This document shows, in pieces, positions 40,810 through 50,961 of a stretch of 64,000 nt of DNA (within the stretch, counting starts at the first letter, position 1; the number at the start of each line of letters is the position of its first letter). The notes under the pieces were generated by a model. The model was not told the origin of the DNA. It saw nothing but the letters and a program-made list of their open reading frames with translations, and did not search any database. The position numbers and the translations under genes are program-made. Source of the stretch: W0P28-013 sp964570565. Its GTDB lineage: Bacteria > Bacteroidota > Bacteroidia > Bacteroidales > Paludibacteraceae. The stretch is from contig CAZMYT010000002.1 of assembly GCA_964570565.1 (NCBI GenBank), forward strand, positions 1 through 64,000. The letters are read 5' to 3'.

Positions 40810-43677
40810 ATGAACGATGGCATGAAGCAAGAAAAAGCAGAACAAGAATGGATAGAAGTGTATGGCGCACGCGTTCATAATTTACGCAATATTGATGTAC
40901 GCATTCCACGCAATAAACTCACAGTTATAACAGGATTAAGCGGTAGCGGAAAGTCGTCGCTCGCCTTTGACACGATTTATGCCGAAGGTCAACGACGCTA
41001 CATCGAAACCTTTTCGGCATATGCTCGCCATTTTATGGGCAATATGGAGCGCCCTGATGTGGACAAAATTACAGGATTAAGTCCCGTGATTGCCATTGAA
41101 CAAAAAACCACCAATAAAAATCCACGCTCTACGGTAGGAACTACCACCGAAATTTACGACTTTTTACGTTTACTTTTTGCCCGTGCTGGAGAGGCTTTTT
41201 CGTATGTTACGGGCGAAAAAATGGTGAAGTACAGCGACGAACAAATTCTTCAACTGATTTTTGAAAATTATGAGCATAAAGCGTGTTACCTGTTAGCACC
41301 ACTCGTGAAAGGACGGAAAGGTCATTACAAAGAATTGTTTGAAAGCATTCGTCGCAAAGGTTATCTGAATGTGCGAGTTGATGGCGAAATGCGCCAAATT
41401 ACGTTTGGCATGAAGCTAGATCGTTACAAAAATCACGATATTGAAGTCGTAATCGACAAATTGATAGTACATAAAAAAGACGAAAAACGCCTCAAAAAAA
41501 GTTTGGAAAGTGCCATGCAACAAGGTAATGGCGTGATGATGTTGCTCGATAAAGACTCGCAAGCCATTCGTTATCTATCGCGCCATTTAATGTGCCCAAC
41601 TTCAGGGATTTCATACAACGACCCAGCACCGCACAATTTTTCGTTTAACACACCTAAAGGTGCGTGTCCTCGATGTAAAGGATTGGGAACGATTAATAAA
41701 ATTGATATTGACAAAATTATTCCCAATCGAAAATTGAGTATTGCTCAAGGCGGCATTGTACCACTTGGGAAAGAGACCAACTCGCTTATTTTTTGGCAAT
41801 TAAAAGCCATTTGCGAAAAATATGATATCACACTCAAAACGCCGATTTCCGAAATTTCAGACGAAGCTCTAGATGAAATTCTAAATGGTTCGGACGACCG
41901 CATTCAAGTTAAAAATGCGTCGTTGGGTGAATCGACCAATTATTATGCTACGTACGAAGGCATTATTCATTACATCGAACTACAACAAGACGCCACCGAC
42001 AATACTGCTTTGGAACAACGTTGGGCAAATCAGTTTTTCACCTCCGTAACTTGCCCCGATTGTCATGGTTCACGACTCAACCGCGAAGCGTTACATTTTA
42101 GAATAGCGGGTAAAAATATCGCCGAATTGGCAGCATTAGATTTGGACGATTTACATGATTGGATTATCAACGTGTCCAAACATCTTTCCGAAAAACAACT
42201 GACTATTGCTACCGAAATTTTAAAGGAAATAGATACCCGATTGCAATTTTTACTGGATGTAGGCTTGGGTTATTTAGCACTCAACAGAGCTTCAGCTTCG
42301 CTATCTGGTGGCGAAAGTCAGCGCATTCGTTTAGCTACACAAATTGGATCACAATTGGTAAATGTACTTTATATTCTAGACGAACCAAGTATTGGGTTAC
42401 ATCAACGCGACAATCAAAAACTGATTCGCTCTTTACAGCGTTTACGGGACATGGGGAATTCGGTAATTGTAGTAGAGCACGATGAAGAAATGATGATGGC
42501 CGCCGATTATGTCATAGATTTAGGTCCACGTGCAGGACGACTCGGCGGACAAGTAGTATTTGAAGGAACGCCACAAGACATGTTGCTTCAAAATACACTG
42601 ACTTCCAACTATTTGACAGGAATAAAACAGATAGAAAATCCAACATCGCATAGAGCAGGGAATGGTAAACAACTGGTATTAAAAGGAGCTACAGGCAACA
42701 ATCTCAAAAACGTTGATTTGACCATTCCATTAGGTAAATTTATATGCATTACAGGCGTTTCTGGTTCTGGTAAATCCACACTTATAAACCGAACACTACA
42801 ACCCATTTTAAGTAAAAAGTTCTATCGTTCACTCGAAGAACCTTTAGCCTACAACTCGCTCGAAGGCATTGAGAATATAGATAAAATAGTAGAAGTTAGT
42901 CAATCGCCTATAGGACGAACACCTCGCTCTAACCCAGTAACTTACACCAATATTTTTGCTGATATCCGCAACTTATTTGCAGGGCTTACCGAATCGAAAA
43001 TGCGTGGTTACAAACCTGGGCGTTTCTCGTTTAACACAGCTGGTGGACGTTGTGACACATGCAAAGGAAATGGCTATAAAACTCTGGAAATGAATTTTTT
43101 ACCAGACGTTTTGGTCCCTTGTGAAACCTGCGGAGGTAAACGATACAACCGCGAAACATTGGAAGTACGTTTCAAAGGAAAATCTATTGCCGATGTGTTA
43201 GATATGACAATAAATCAAGCTGTGGAGTTTTTTGAGAATATGCCAACCTTTGTGTATAAACTAAAAATGATACAAGAGGTGGGCTTAGGTTATCTCAAAT
43301 TAGGCCAATCGAGTACCACACTTTCTGGTGGTGAAAGTCAACGTATAAAATTAGCTGCAGAATTGTCAAAACGTGATACTGGCCAAACATTATATGTGCT
43401 GGACGAACCAACAACTGGCCTGCACTTTGAAGATATTCGAGTGTTATTGTCGGTGCTAAATCGCTTGGTAGATAGAGGCAATACAGTGGTGGTAATCGAG
43501 CACAATTTAGATGTTATAAAATGCGCCGACTATGTGATTGACATGGGACCAGAGGCTGGAAAATTTGGTGGAGAAATAGTAGCACAAGGCACTCCAGAAG
43601 AATTGGCTAAAGCAAAAAATAGTGTAACGGCACCGTTTCTAAAAAAACATTTAGAACTCCACCCTTCACAAAATTAG
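40810..43677 (+). CDS. uvrA: Excinuclease ABC subunit A
   Basis: 955 residues. Two ABC ATPase halves with Walker A motifs GLSGSGKSS (about 44-52) and GVSGSGKST (about 653-661), and two ABC signatures (LSGGESQRIRLA, LSGGESQRIKLA). The second zinc module is intact (CDTCKGNG, CETCGGKRYN). In the first, Cys262, Cys286 and Cys289 are present but the position after CPT is Ser265 where most bacteria have Cys. It finds bulky DNA lesions with UvrB. The ATG at 40810 or an in-frame ATG at 40822 could start it. The stop overlaps the convergent lipoprotein gene by 4 bases. Confidence 0.96.
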   Translation: MNDGMKQEKAEQEWIEVYGARVHNLRNIDVRIPRNKLTVITGLSGSGKSSLAFDTIYAEGQRRYIETFSAYARHFMGNMERPDVDKITGLSPVIAIEQKTTNKNPRSTVGTTTEIYDFLRLLFARAGEAFSYVTGEKMVKYSDEQILQLIFENYEHKACYLLAPLVKGRKGHYKELFESIRRKGYLNVRVDGEMRQITFGMKLDRYKNHDIEVVIDKLIVHKKDEKRLKKSLESAMQQGNGVMMLLDKDSQAIRYLSRHLMCPTSGISYNDPAPHNFSFNTPKGACPRCKGLGTINKIDIDKIIPNRKLSIAQGGIVPLGKETNSLIFWQLKAICEKYDITLKTPISEISDEALDEILNGSDDRIQVKNASLGESTNYYATYEGIIHYIELQQDATDNTALEQRWANQFFTSVTCPDCHGSRLNREALHFRIAGKNIAELAALDLDDLHDWIINVSKHLSEKQLTIATEILKEIDTRLQFLLDVGLGYLALNRASASLSGGESQRIRLATQIGSQLVNVLYILDEPSIGLHQRDNQKLIRSLQRLRDMGNSVIVVEHDEEMMMAADYVIDLGPRAGRLGGQVVFEGTPQDMLLQNTLTSNYLTGIKQIENPTSHRAGNGKQLVLKGATGNNLKNVDLTIPLGKFICITGVSGSGKSTLINRTLQPILSKKFYRSLEEPLAYNSLEGIENIDKIVEVSQSPIGRTPRSNPVTYTNIFADIRNLFAGLTESKMRGYKPGRFSFNTAGGRCDTCKGNGYKTLEMNFLPDVLVPCETCGGKRYNRETLEVRFKGKSIADVLDMTINQAVEFFENMPTFVYKLKMIQEVGLGYLKLGQSSTTLSGGESQRIKLAAELSKRDTGQTLYVLDEPTTGLHFEDIRVLLSVLNRLVDRGNTVVVIEHNLDVIKCADYVIDMGPEAGKFGGEIVAQGTPEELAKAKNSVTAPFLKKHLELHPSQN

Positions 43678-44078
43678 CGCTCAAAATAATGAGTAGTAGC
43701 TGTATTATAAACCAAGCTATCATCAGCTACCGTGGTAACACTTTCTAAAATTAATTTAGTGTCTGAAAGGTATTTTATCGTGTAGAGGTCAAACGTAGTA
43801 CTCGCCACACTATCTTTGATTTTTATTGTGTTATCCACTAATAACCAATAACCGCTATACAATCCAGTACACGTTCCATTCGGATTAAACGTGACCGTTT
43901 TTTGTTGACTAGCAGGATATGTCACCACGCCTTTGAGCGTTTCTAACAAGGCTCCGTCATGTGTTTTCGTAGTAGTAAAATCATACTCCACATAACGCCA
44001 TATGCCTTGCAATTGACCATCGGTAGAACAGCCAATCATTACAACTAAAGTTGTTAGAAATAGTATTTTCTTGATCAT
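43674..44078 (-). CDS. Small lipocalin-like lipoprotein
   Basis: 134 residues, lipoprotein signal with Cys17 (VVMIGC). The mature part starts with LQGIWRYVEYD and shows repeated short beta strands (KTVTFNPNGTCTGLYSGYW, TIKIKDSV, DLYTIKYLSDTKLILES), a pattern of small lipocalin-like or DUF4488/DUF5004-type Bacteroidetes lipoproteins. Function unknown. It is 7 bases downstream of rpoN and probably co-transcribed. Confidence 0.75.
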   Translation of the reverse strand: MIKKILFLTTLVVMIGCSTDGQLQGIWRYVEYDFTTTKTHDGALLETLKGVVTYPASQQKTVTFNPNGTCTGLYSGYWLLVDNTIKIKDSVASTTFDLYTIKYLSDTKLILESVTTVADDSLVYNTATTHYFER

Positions 44079-44085
44079 GGTTGCA

Positions 44086-45528
44086 TTATTTTTTACGTAA
44101 ACGTGCTACAGGAATATTGAGTTGTTCGCGATATTTTGCCACTGTACGACGTGCAATAACATACCCTTTTTTACGAAGGATTTCAGTTAACGCATCATCA
44201 GCAATTGGGTTCGACTTATCCTCTTCCGACACCACATCCACAATAATTTGTTTAATCTCTTTGTTAGAAACTTCCTCACCAGAAGCTGTTTGCATCGTTT
44301 CAGAGAAAAAATATTTAAGTGGAAAAACACCAAATTCCGTTTGCACATATTTACTATTGCTCACCCGCGAAATAGTGGACACATCGAAACCAACCTTGTC
44401 GGCAATATCTTTCAATTTCATAGGACGCAATCTGGTATCATCTCCTTCGAGAAAAAATGCGTACTGTTCCTCAACAATGGCATTCATCGTCTTCAACAAC
44501 GTGACATTGCGTTGTTTGATGGCATCAATAAACCAACGAGCTGCATCGATTTTTTGTTTCGCAAACAAAATAGCGTCACGCATTTCTCTGTTCTGGTTCT
44601 CTTTATTTCCAACATAATCCGAAACCATATTATTGTAAGTTTTACTCACTTTTAAGTCGGGAATATTCGAATTATTTAAGATTACTGATAAACGACCATT
44701 ATCATTTTCAATGATAAAATCGGGCGTTACTTGCTGCAATAAAATTTCAGAAGGTGTGCTAAAAGCATTCCCCGGTTTGGGGTTCAGCTTCATGATTTCG
44801 GCTACCACTTCTTTCATTTCGACATCAGACAAACCCAAGCGACGAGCAATTAAATCGTATTGTTTTTTAGAAAATGGTTCAAAAAAACGATCAATAACAC
44901 GTTCGGCCAACGTTATAGATGATGTGGCTTGTTTATGACGTAACTGCAATAATAAACACTCTTTCAAATCGCGTGCGCCAACACCAGATGGATCCAAATT
45001 TTGAACAACCAACAAGGCCTTTTCCATATCAGCGTCGGTAATTGACAAGCCAAACTGAAAAGCCAAATCGTCGACCATGGCTTCAATTTCGCGACGCAAA
45101 TAACCATCATCATCAATATTGCCAATCAAATACTGAGCTAATTGACGTGTTTTGGTATCTGCCTCACATAACTCCAATTGACTAGTCAAATACTCGTGAA
45201 ATGTGGTTTGACCAGACAATGGCATAGACACCTCTTTATCATCGACCGAATGATTATTAGTTTGCAACTTATAATCAGGAATATCGTCATCCATGGCATA
45301 TTCCGTCAAATCGAAATCATTGTCGAAATCATCGTCGCCACCAGAATCAAAATCATTTTCCTCGGAAACGGTTTCTTCTCGGCCTTCGTCCAATGCTGGA
45401 TTGGCCTCCATTTCTTCGCGAATACGCTCCTCCAACTCCACAGTAGGATACTCCAGCATCTTTATCACCTGAATTTGAAGAGGCGATAACTTCTGTTGTA
45501 ATTTTATGTTGAGTTGTTGCTTGAGCAT
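44086..45528 (-). CDS. rpoN: RNA polymerase sigma-54 factor
   Basis: 480 residues. Gln-rich region I (LKQQLNIKLQQKLSPLQIQVIKML), acidic region II (Asp/Glu-rich, about 50-90), the core-binding domain (about 110-290, with LDPSGVGARDLKECLLLQL), the HTH (KLKDIADKVGFDVSTISRVSN) and the RpoN box ARRTVAKYRE near the C-terminus. It needs enhancer-binding ATPases to open -24/-12 promoters. None of these activators is in the window. Length and order of domains are normal. Confidence 0.96.
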   Translation of the reverse strand: MLKQQLNIKLQQKLSPLQIQVIKMLEYPTVELEERIREEMEANPALDEGREETVSEENDFDSGGDDDFDNDFDLTEYAMDDDIPDYKLQTNNHSVDDKEVSMPLSGQTTFHEYLTSQLELCEADTKTRQLAQYLIGNIDDDGYLRREIEAMVDDLAFQFGLSITDADMEKALLVVQNLDPSGVGARDLKECLLLQLRHKQATSSITLAERVIDRFFEPFSKKQYDLIARRLGLSDVEMKEVVAEIMKLNPKPGNAFSTPSEILLQQVTPDFIIENDNGRLSVILNNSNIPDLKVSKTYNNMVSDYVGNKENQNREMRDAILFAKQKIDAARWFIDAIKQRNVTLLKTMNAIVEEQYAFFLEGDDTRLRPMKLKDIADKVGFDVSTISRVSNSKYVQTEFGVFPLKYFFSETMQTASGEEVSNKEIKQIIVDVVSEEDKSNPIADDALTEILRKKGYVIARRTVAKYREQLNIPVARLRKK

Positions 45529-45572
45529 TAATTCAAAAAAAACGTTTAATTAGAATAAGAATTACGCTTATT

Positions 45573-47246
45573 TTAATATTTAAAGCTACTACCACCCAAA
45601 AATTCACGTAACAAGGACGTTGGTGGAATTTCACGATCGTGTATTGGTGTAAAGTATTTTAAGAATTTCAATAAGCGATGCGCCTCAGTATATTCTTCGC
45701 AATATTGAGGTACGTCGGCAATAATAGGTTCGGCATGTTTACGCAATACAGCCAACTCGAACATCAAAGCAGAGTTGAACATGGCATCGGCTTGCTCTTG
45801 AAATGGGAATATCCATTTTTCTTCACCACGGCGCACACTTGGCCAGCGATTTATACTTTCGCGTGCCGAGAAACCACGAAACTTGAAGTCGCGCACAATA
45901 CGACGTAATAAGCGTGTGTCGGTGGTTGGAATCCAGTTGTGATTATCGAGTGAAATAGTTGTTAACGTAGATACATAGACTTTAAACATCGCTTGACGTG
46001 GAATAGCCGAAGTTAATTCAGGATTTAAAGCATGAATTCCTTCAATAACCAAAACATTATCAGCATTCAATCGAATTTTCTCGCCACGGAAATAGCGTTT
46101 ACCATCTTCAAAATTATAAAACGGAATTTCCACCTCTTCGCCGTTAAGCAATTGTGTCAACTGGGTATTAAACAACTCTAAATCGACTGCATGAAGCGCT
46201 TCAAAATCCCATTCCCCATTTTCATCTAGTGGCGTATCCACACGATTCACAAAATAATTATCGAGCGATAAAACGATAGGTTTTAAGCCTGCCACCATTA
46301 ACTGAACAGACAAACGTTTACTGAACGTGGTTTTACCCGACGATGATGGACCAGAAATCATGATAAATCGACTAATAGGCTGACGTTCATGAATCATATC
46401 GGCAATTTCCACAATCTTACGTTCGTGCAAGGCTTCGGAAATTTTAATCATATTGTACACATTCTTTTCACGCGCACGCAAGTTAAAATCGCCCACATTA
46501 CTCAAATCCATCAATTTATTCCATTTCACAAATTCGTTGAACACTTCGAACATTTTTGATTGATCTTCATATTCAGCTAATTTATCGGGAGCATGACGAT
46601 CGGGCACGCGCAATAAAATACCATTACTATAACTTTGCAAATCGAATAAAGGCACGTAACTAGTTGATGGCACCAAAACACCATTATAATAGTCGACAAA
46701 ATCGCCTATACGAACAAAACGCGCATATGAAATTCCCAACGTTTCAAGCAAAATAACCTTATCCATTTCGCCACGTTCACGAAACATTTCAATAACCGTA
46801 GGTGTCTGTTTTTCCTCTGAAACAATAGGCATATCTGCAGCAATGATTTCCTGCATACGTTTCTTTAGAGCGGCTATAGTTTCTGGTCGCACTTTCTTGT
46901 TTCGACCATCGATGCAGCAATAATACCCACGACAAATAGGGTGTTCGATACGTAATGTTGCTTCTGGATTTAAATCGTTGAGTGCTTTAGCCATAATCAT
47001 ACTGATGGAGCGCAAATAAACACGCATACCAGAAGGTGTGCTAGCATCAATAAAATCAATATCCTTAGGTTTATAAATCAAGAAGTTAAGATCCTCAACT
47101 TTATAGTTAACGCGAGCCGCCACAACTGGAAACTTAAGCTGAATATTCATATCACGATAAATATCCATTAAAGAAGTTCCGCGTGGATAGTCCTTAAATT
47201 GTTGATTGTTTTTACAGAAAATTGTAACAGTTTGCTCCATAACCAT
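45573..47246 (-). CDS. TGS-domain nucleoside (uridine) kinase-like protein
   Basis: 557 residues. It begins with a TGS-like domain (about 1-65: TVTIFCKNNQQFKDYPRG), continues with a threonyl-tRNA-synthetase-like second domain (about 70-250), and ends with a P-loop kinase domain (ISGPSSSGKTTFSKRLS, LDNYFVNR, ENGEWDFEALHAVD, RDFKFRGFS). This fusion is known across Bacteroidetes and Firmicutes as a nucleoside kinase; the substrate is assumed to be uridine or cytidine. Tied to translation-like domains, it could also sense tRNA or amino acids, but no data here decide. ATG at 47246 or 47240. Confidence 0.88.
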   Translation of the reverse strand: MVMEQTVTIFCKNNQQFKDYPRGTSLMDIYRDMNIQLKFPVVAARVNYKVEDLNFLIYKPKDIDFIDASTPSGMRVYLRSISMIMAKALNDLNPEATLRIEHPICRGYYCCIDGRNKKVRPETIAALKKRMQEIIAADMPIVSEEKQTPTVIEMFRERGEMDKVILLETLGISYARFVRIGDFVDYYNGVLVPSTSYVPLFDLQSYSNGILLRVPDRHAPDKLAEYEDQSKMFEVFNEFVKWNKLMDLSNVGDFNLRAREKNVYNMIKISEALHERKIVEIADMIHERQPISRFIMISGPSSSGKTTFSKRLSVQLMVAGLKPIVLSLDNYFVNRVDTPLDENGEWDFEALHAVDLELFNTQLTQLLNGEEVEIPFYNFEDGKRYFRGEKIRLNADNVLVIEGIHALNPELTSAIPRQAMFKVYVSTLTTISLDNHNWIPTTDTRLLRRIVRDFKFRGFSARESINRWPSVRRGEEKWIFPFQEQADAMFNSALMFELAVLRKHAEPIIADVPQYCEEYTEAHRLLKFLKYFTPIHDREIPPTSLLREFLGGSSFKY

Positions 47247-47393
47247 AAAGATAATGATGAATTTAGCGAAGAATTAAATGTTTAAAAACTTGATTATTAT
47301 GGTATTAACAATCTTGTAATCAAACATTACTTTTGGGGGATAAAAATAGGCAATTTTTACCAAATTTGTATAGAATGTCAGAAGAATTTTGTT

Positions 47394-47401
47394 TAATTTT
47401 G
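47394..47401 (+). promoter_or_regulatory. -7 promoter element of the Na/Pi cotransporter gene
   Basis: TAATTTTG, TAnnTTTG match, 28 bases before the ATG at 47430. The preceding intergenic 47247-47393 shows nothing else. Confidence 0.55.
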
Positions 47402-47429
47402 CACACAAATTAAAAACTAAGAACATAAC

Positions 47430-49253
47430 ATGAAATTTGGATTACTCGAATTCCTGACACTGATTGGTGCAGTAGGCCTATTCTTATATGGCATGAAACT
47501 GATGAGTGAAGGTTTACAAAAAGCAGCCGGCGATAAGCTTCGTAACATTTTGGCCTTAATGACCAATAATCGTTTTGTAGGAGCATTCACCGGCATTTTT
47601 ATTACCGCCTTAGTACAAAGCTCTTCAGCAACCACAGTAATGATCGTGAGTTTTGTAAATGCTGGGCTTTTGTCATTAGGTCAATCAATGGCGGTAATAA
47701 TGGGAGCTAATGTGGGAACTACCGCTACTGCGTGGGTGATTTCTTTATTAGGTTTCAAAGTTAACATAGCAACATTTGCAGTACCTTTAATTGGTTTCGG
47801 CGTTCCATTATTATTTTCAAAAAAGAACTCTTCTAAAAGTTGGGGCGAATTTATTATTGGATTTGCCTTTCTATTTCTAGGTTTGGAGTATATCAATAGC
47901 TCTGTTCCAGATTTACAAGCTAATCCAGAAGTTTTTAAAATCCTCGAATCATATACCACCATGGGATATGGTTCAATCTTATTATTTGCCTTGGTCGGAA
48001 TGATTGTAACAATGGTCGTTCAATCGTCAAGTGCTACATTTGCCATTGTTTTAATCATGTCAAGCAAAGGTTGGATTTCATTTGAATTGGCTGCGGCCGT
48101 AGTTTTGGGTAGCAATATTGGTACTTGTATCACGCCACTATTAGCATCAATTTCGGCAAACGTACAAGCCAAACGTGCAGCTGTTGGGCATTTGATGTTT
48201 AATGTTTTGGGCTCTGTATGGACACTCTTATTATATGGACCATTTATTAAACTAATTATTGCTATATCAAGTTCAATGGCTGGTAATCCAAATGATTTAA
48301 TGACATTTGTTCATAGTACCGATCCTACCATTGTAAACCAACTGAACGATGGTACTTTAAATGCAGGCACTGCCGAGAATCAAGCTTTGATAAATGGTTT
48401 TGCCAATATGCAATATTTTGTGTCATTTGGTTTATCGATGTTTCACACAGTCTTTAACTTAATCAATATTTGTATCATGATTTGGTTTACAAACTTATAC
48501 GTAAAAATTGTAACCAAATTAATTCCTTCTAAACCTAGTACAGAAGACAAGGAGTCGCATCTAACCTTCATTTCTACTGGCATGCTATCTACTGCTGAGT
48601 TATCGATTCTACAAGCACACAAAGAGATTGTCCTCTATAGCGAACGTACACAACGTATGTTTGGATTAGTACGAGAATTATACCACGAAACGGACGAGGC
48701 AGCGTTTGTGAAAAAATTCTCACGTGTGCAGAAATATGAAAACATTAGCGACCGTATGGAAGTGGAAATTGCCACTTACCTAACAAAAGTGGCTGATGGT
48801 CGTTTGAGTGATGAATCAAAACACCAAATCCAAATGAACTTGCGCGTGGTTTCTGAAATAGAAAGTGTAGCCGATAGTTGCTACAACTTGGCACGCACCA
48901 TCCAACGTCGCAACCAAGGCAAAGTGGCATTCACGGACGATGTGAACGCTAATATTGAATTAATGTTTAATTTAGTGGAAAGTGCTATCGTACAGATGTC
49001 CCATATTCTAGAAGCTAGCACCTTACAAATTTCGGATATTAATAAGACACAAAATTTAGAAAACGAAATTAACAATTTCCGCAATCAGCTTAAAACACAA
49101 AACATTGTGGATGTGAACGATGCAAAATATCCGTATGCGAGTAGCGTTATTTATATGGATATGATTGTAGAATGCGAAAAAATGGGTGATTACATAGTAA
49201 ATGTAGTAGAAGCACTTGCCGACTCAAAATTATATAAGGTAAACGCTAAATAA
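47430..49253 (+). CDS. Na+/phosphate cotransporter with PhoU-like domain
   Basis: 607 residues. Two inverted-repeat membrane halves, each with the QSSSAT motif (about 52-58 and 197-203) of the NptA/PNaS family. A C-terminal cytoplasmic PhoU-like four-helix domain covers about 395-595. The family moves inorganic phosphate with sodium. The next gene (DUF1599) starts 7 bases later, so they share a transcript. Phosphate starvation control cannot be seen in the promoter. Confidence 0.9.
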   Translation: MKFGLLEFLTLIGAVGLFLYGMKLMSEGLQKAAGDKLRNILALMTNNRFVGAFTGIFITALVQSSSATTVMIVSFVNAGLLSLGQSMAVIMGANVGTTATAWVISLLGFKVNIATFAVPLIGFGVPLLFSKKNSSKSWGEFIIGFAFLFLGLEYINSSVPDLQANPEVFKILESYTTMGYGSILLFALVGMIVTMVVQSSSATFAIVLIMSSKGWISFELAAAVVLGSNIGTCITPLLASISANVQAKRAAVGHLMFNVLGSVWTLLLYGPFIKLIIAISSSMAGNPNDLMTFVHSTDPTIVNQLNDGTLNAGTAENQALINGFANMQYFVSFGLSMFHTVFNLINICIMIWFTNLYVKIVTKLIPSKPSTEDKESHLTFISTGMLSTAELSILQAHKEIVLYSERTQRMFGLVRELYHETDEAAFVKKFSRVQKYENISDRMEVEIATYLTKVADGRLSDESKHQIQMNLRVVSEIESVADSCYNLARTIQRRNQGKVAFTDDVNANIELMFNLVESAIVQMSHILEASTLQISDINKTQNLENEINNFRNQLKTQNIVDVNDAKYPYASSVIYMDMIVECEKMGDYIVNVVEALADSKLYKVNAK

Positions 49254-49260
49254 TGAAGCT

Positions 49261-49794
49261 ATGAGTACAACCGAAAAACAATTTGATCAAGCGGTAGCCG
49301 AGTGTCGCGATATTTTTCTAAAAAAATTAAATGACTACGGTGGCGCGTGGCGCATTATGCGTCCCGAATCGGTAACTGACCAAATATTTATCAAAGCTAA
49401 ACGGATACGCAGTATCGAAACAAAAGGCGTAACATTGGTAAATGAGGGGATTCGGCCAGAGCTTATTGGCATCATTAATTACGCCATTATTGGACTAATA
49501 CAACTAGAATTAGGTTACTCCGATACCGACGATTTATCGAAAGAGCAAATCAAGACGTTGTATGAAAATTACATTCAAAAAGCCAAAGAATTGATGTTGG
49601 CAAAAAATCACGATTACGATGAAGCTTGGCGCTCTATGCGTACGCAATCGTACACCGATTTAATTTTGATGAAAATACATCGCACCAAAGAAATTGAAGA
49701 CCACAAAGGCAAAACTTTAATTTCAGAAGGCATTGATGCCAACTATTTTGACATGATTAATTATGCCATTTTTGGTCTAATTCAAACTGCTTAA
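49261..49794 (+). CDS. DUF1599 protein, two repeats
   Basis: 177 residues made of two copies of one helical unit of about 85 residues: YGGAWRIMRPESVTDQIFIKAKRI (first) against YDEAWRSMRTQSYTDLILMKIHRT (second), each ending in the ISEGI/NEGI...NYAIxGLIQ stretch. DUF1599 is a Bacteroidetes family related in length and pattern to nucleotide pyrophosphohydrolase-like helical folds, without known activity. It stands between a phosphate cotransporter and a DoxX protein; DUF1599-DoxX-tpiA is a recurring order in the phylum. Confidence 0.85.
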   Translation: MSTTEKQFDQAVAECRDIFLKKLNDYGGAWRIMRPESVTDQIFIKAKRIRSIETKGVTLVNEGIRPELIGIINYAIIGLIQLELGYSDTDDLSKEQIKTLYENYIQKAKELMLAKNHDYDEAWRSMRTQSYTDLILMKIHRTKEIEDHKGKTLISEGIDANYFDMINYAIFGLIQTA

Positions 49795-49806
49795 ACCAAC
49801 AAGACT

Positions 49807-50949
49807 ATGCAAATTTATAGACCTTATAAACCGAAACATAATTGGTTCCAATGGATTGGACTCATTTGTCGTATTTTATTTGGTTTAACTTTTATGTTTT
49901 CTGGTTTTGTAAAAGCCATCGATCCACTTGGATTTTCATACAAACAACAAGATTATTTAGAAGTTTGGAATTTAGCTCAACTGGGTAATTTGGCACTCTT
50001 GGCGGCCATCATCATTTCGGCTATCGAGTTTATGATTGGTATCAACATTTTGTTAGGTATACGTTTGCGCGAAACCGCTTGGGGAGGGTTCATTTTTATG
50101 ATAATAATGACTCCGCTCACTTTGTGGATTGCTCTTAATAATCCAGTTAGCGACTGTGGCTGTTTTGGTGATGCACTGGTGATAAGCAATTGGGCGACGT
50201 TTTGGAAAAATGTAGTACTACTCGTACTTATTGTAACCATTATTCTCACTAACCGCAAATATCACGAATACCTATCGCCACTCCCAAGTTGGCTATTGGC
50301 CGTTTCATTCGGATTTATTCCCGTTGCATTTTCTTGTTATTGCCTTCATTATTTGCCAATTATCGATTTTCGTCCGTATAAAATTGGAGCCAACATCACC
50401 GAAGGCATGCTGATTCCCGAAAATGCAGAGAGCGACCAATATGAAACGACGTTTATCTATGAAAAAGATGGCGTGGAAAAAGAATTTACCTTGGAAAATT
50501 ATCCTTGGCAAGATACTACGTGGCATTTTGTGGATCAAACGAGCGTATTAATCAAAAAAGGCTTTACACCAGCTATTCACGATTTCTCAATCACCACGGA
50601 AACTGGCGACGACATTACAGACATCGTACTAGAGGATGAAGGTATCACTTACTTTATTGTAATGTACGATTTATCCAAAACCAATACCAAAAATTTAGCC
50701 GCCATAAACCAACTATACGAGGAACAAACAGCGTTAGGTGCCAAATTTTATGCGCTCACAGCATCGTACCAAGGCGATATTGAAGCGTTCAAAGCGGCTC
50801 ATCACACGCCTTACCAATTTTGCACAACCGACCCTATAACGCTCAAGACCATGGTTAGAGCTAATCCTGGCATTATGGTGCTCAAAAAAGGAACGATTCT
50901 CGACAAATACAACAGTAATTGCATTCAAAAGCATCTGAAAAAGAATTAA
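49807..50949 (+). CDS. DoxX-family membrane protein with thioredoxin-like tail (BT_3928-like)
   Basis: 380 residues. The first 170 residues hold four to five helices with the DoxX/MauE-like motif FTFMFSGFVKAIDPLGFSYK and a Cys pair in VSDCGCFGDALV, the pattern of redox-linked DoxX/MauE proteins. The C-terminal 150 residues resemble a thioredoxin-like or AhpC-like fold without a CxxC. The family is conserved in Bacteroidetes next to DUF1599 and tpiA and is suspected of thiol redox work; not proven. Confidence 0.8.
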   Translation: MQIYRPYKPKHNWFQWIGLICRILFGLTFMFSGFVKAIDPLGFSYKQQDYLEVWNLAQLGNLALLAAIIISAIEFMIGINILLGIRLRETAWGGFIFMIIMTPLTLWIALNNPVSDCGCFGDALVISNWATFWKNVVLLVLIVTIILTNRKYHEYLSPLPSWLLAVSFGFIPVAFSCYCLHYLPIIDFRPYKIGANITEGMLIPENAESDQYETTFIYEKDGVEKEFTLENYPWQDTTWHFVDQTSVLIKKGFTPAIHDFSITTETGDDITDIVLEDEGITYFIVMYDLSKTNTKNLAAINQLYEEQTALGAKFYALTASYQGDIEAFKAAHHTPYQFCTTDPITLKTMVRANPGIMVLKKGTILDKYNSNCIQKHLKKN

Positions 50950-50961
50950 TACGGTATTACC

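Noticed and set aside
45540..45572. AATAAG/CTTATT hairpin after the nucleoside kinase as a terminator
   Set aside because: A stem of 6 weak pairs with a distant T-run; too weak to claim.
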